A stretch of 7,936 bases of DNA from Chryseobacterium gleum (GTDB lineage Bacteria > Bacteroidota > Bacteroidia > Flavobacteriales_D > Crocinitomicaceae): NCBI GenBank assembly GCA_945877005.1, contig CAMCQL010000080.1, positions 1-7,936 on the forward strand, in the 5' to 3' direction. The translations under genes and the position numbers were made by a program. Positions 7,601-7,936 of the stretch are shown here, piece by piece (the first letter of the stretch is position 1; each line of letters opens with the position of its first letter). The notes below the pieces were generated by a model, which saw nothing but the letters and a program-made list of their open reading frames with translations, searched no databases and was not told the origin of the DNA.

Positions 7601-7936
7601 TAATGTTGCAGAACGCTTGAGTTTGTATCAAAAACTAGACAGTTTAGCGAATACAACAGAATTAGAAGCCTATGCAACGAAATTAATTGATCGTTTTGGT
7701 CCCTTACCAAAGACTGTTAAAGAGTTGTTTCGATCTTTTGAATTAAGATGGCTGGCACAGGATATCGGAATTGAGAAGTTGGTGATTAAATCGGGTACAA
7801 TGGTGTGCTATTTTATCTCAAATCCTCAGTCTTCTTATTTTGATTCTACTGAGTTCAAGCAAGTATTAAGGTATGTGCAAGGAAGTCCAAAAGAGTGCAA
7901 GTTAAGTGAGAAAAATGATAAGTTGCGTTTAATTTA
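4659..7936 (+). CDS. mfd: Transcription-repair coupling factor Mfd (3' end cut by right edge)
   Basis: Reading from ATG 4659 gives 1092 uninterrupted codons that leave the window without a stop. Mfd is usually about 1110-1150 residues, so little is missing. It is a DNA translocase that removes stalled RNA polymerase at lesions and recruits UvrA. Domains in order: a UvrB-like N-terminal module with a degenerate P-loop (around GSSRALISS, 37-45), including EPGQFAIRGGILDVFSF (about residue 180 onwards) and FFGEEVDSIRTFDPVDQ; the RNA-polymerase-interacting CarD-like domain beginning LQKGDYVTHIDHGIG (432-446); helicase lobe 1 with Walker A GDVGFGKTE (583-591, K589), DEEQ (684-687) and TATPIPRT (710-717); lobe 2 with the ATTIIESGIDI stretch and motif VI QLRGRVGRS (853-861); the DLDIRGAGNLLGGEQSG box (904-920); and the C-terminal TRCF domain from about 950. 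RecG is excluded by the UvrB-like N-terminus and CarD-like domain. Its own promoter lies just upstream. Confidence 0.96.
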   Translation, partial: MEIKQFRALFSQLPAIDATANQLQFSASKIHWKGVYGSSRALISSQLASQVPGHHLFVLQDKEEAAYFLNDLESLFPDSNQIVFYPASYRSPYQFEETDNANVVARAEVLEKINNGSNAWVVTYPQALFEKVPTQKKLTENTLRVEKGKSYSLDFMNELLMEYGFERVDFVYEPGQFAIRGGILDVFSFANDHPFRLEFFGEEVDSIRTFDPVDQLSIAIHDFFHIVPNVQKQFIQHGLATFLEFLGKNATIWLSSMGGVINTLQKEYEKAVKIYDGLNHTVKQSLPSELYTHKTEWINQVVEYSIIEWGPEYHFESAYEAVFDVQQQPAFNKNFELLREDLIARKKVGFTNLFFSNQPKQIERLYSIFEDIGGEVDFISMPLALHEGFIIPSLKLVCYTDHQVFERFHRFKLKEGFSQAKQAITLKEIYDLQKGDYVTHIDHGIGQFSGLQTIDVNGKPQEAIRLVYKDGDVLYVSIHSLHRISKFTGKDGAAPKMNKLGTQTWAILKNKTKKKIKEIAFDLIQLYAKRKSQPGFAYSPDSYLQTELEASFMYEDTPDQLKTTQAIKEDMESPTPMDRLVCGDVGFGKTELAIRAAFKAVADSKQVAVLVPTTILCHQHYRSFSKRLEGFPANVDFINRFKSAKQVTETLKKVANGEVDILIGTHKLISDKVKFKELGLMIIDEEQKFGVAVKDKLKTLKTTVDTLTLTATPIPRTLQFSLMGARDLSVINTPPPNRQPVLTEIIQFNEETLRDAISYEVSRGGQVYFVHNRLQNIKEVSGMICRLCPGVRVAIGHGQMDGKDLEKIMLDFIQGEYDVLLATTIIESGIDISNANTMIINNAQNFGLSDLHQLRGRVGRSNKKAFCYLIAPKYHEMTSEARKRLEALVQFSDLGAGFNIAMKDLDIRGAGNLLGGEQSGFITDIGFEMYQKILNEAMQELRETEFKDLYSDRSTDDFIQYVKDCVIETDLEIRIPDDYVNNVAERLSLYQKLDSLANTTELEAYATKLIDRFGPLPKTVKELFRSFELRWLAQDIGIEKLVIKSGTMVCYFISNPQSSYFDSTEFKQVLRYVQGSPKECKLSEKNDKLRLI

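Noticed and set aside
1..7936. Mobile element, phage, CRISPR or defence system
   Set aside because: Both strands are accounted for by five core-type genes with short gaps. No transposase, integrase, spaced repeat array or toxin-like gene is visible, and base composition looks even throughout.

Overview
The window is low-GC DNA with strong signs of a Bacteroidota (Flavobacteriales-like) chromosome. Start codons have A-rich leaders with no Shine-Dalgarno sequence, the intergenic regions contain matches to the Bacteroidota -7 element TAnnTTTG, and the proteins look like those of that phylum. The genus cannot be fixed from the sequence alone. All five genes resemble ordinary chromosomal genes. 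I see no tRNA, rRNA, CRISPR array, insertion sequence, integrase or phage gene.

Layout: (1) 1-470, minus strand: the N-terminal half of an EamA/DMT-family transporter, cut by the left edge. (2) 471-678: a divergent intergenic region with a -7-like element facing each way and a small inverted repeat. (3) 679-4570, plus strand: a tight three-gene cluster made of a DNA polymerase III delta' subunit (holB), a membrane-anchored LtaS-like sulfatase-fold phosphotransferase, and a YegS/DgkB-type lipid kinase. The gaps are +6 nt and -77 nt. (4) 4571-4658: a short intergenic region carrying a good Bacteroidota-type promoter. (5) 4659-7936, plus strand: mfd, the transcription-repair coupling factor, open at the right edge and probably lacking only its last few dozen codons.

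The most interesting part is the middle pair. LtaS-type enzymes move glycerol-phosphate from phosphatidylglycerol and leave diacylglycerol; DgkB-type kinases phosphorylate diacylglycerol back to phosphatidic acid. In Firmicutes these two activities form a known cycle. Here the two genes lie side by side in a presumably Gram-negative organism without lipoteichoic acid, and they overlap by 77 bp in different frames. The transferase also differs from Gram-positive LtaS at the nucleophile loop and at the phosphate-contact positions. This suggests a coupled head-group transfer and lipid recycling module whose acceptor is unknown. holB and mfd are conserved information-processing genes and probably neighbours by position only.
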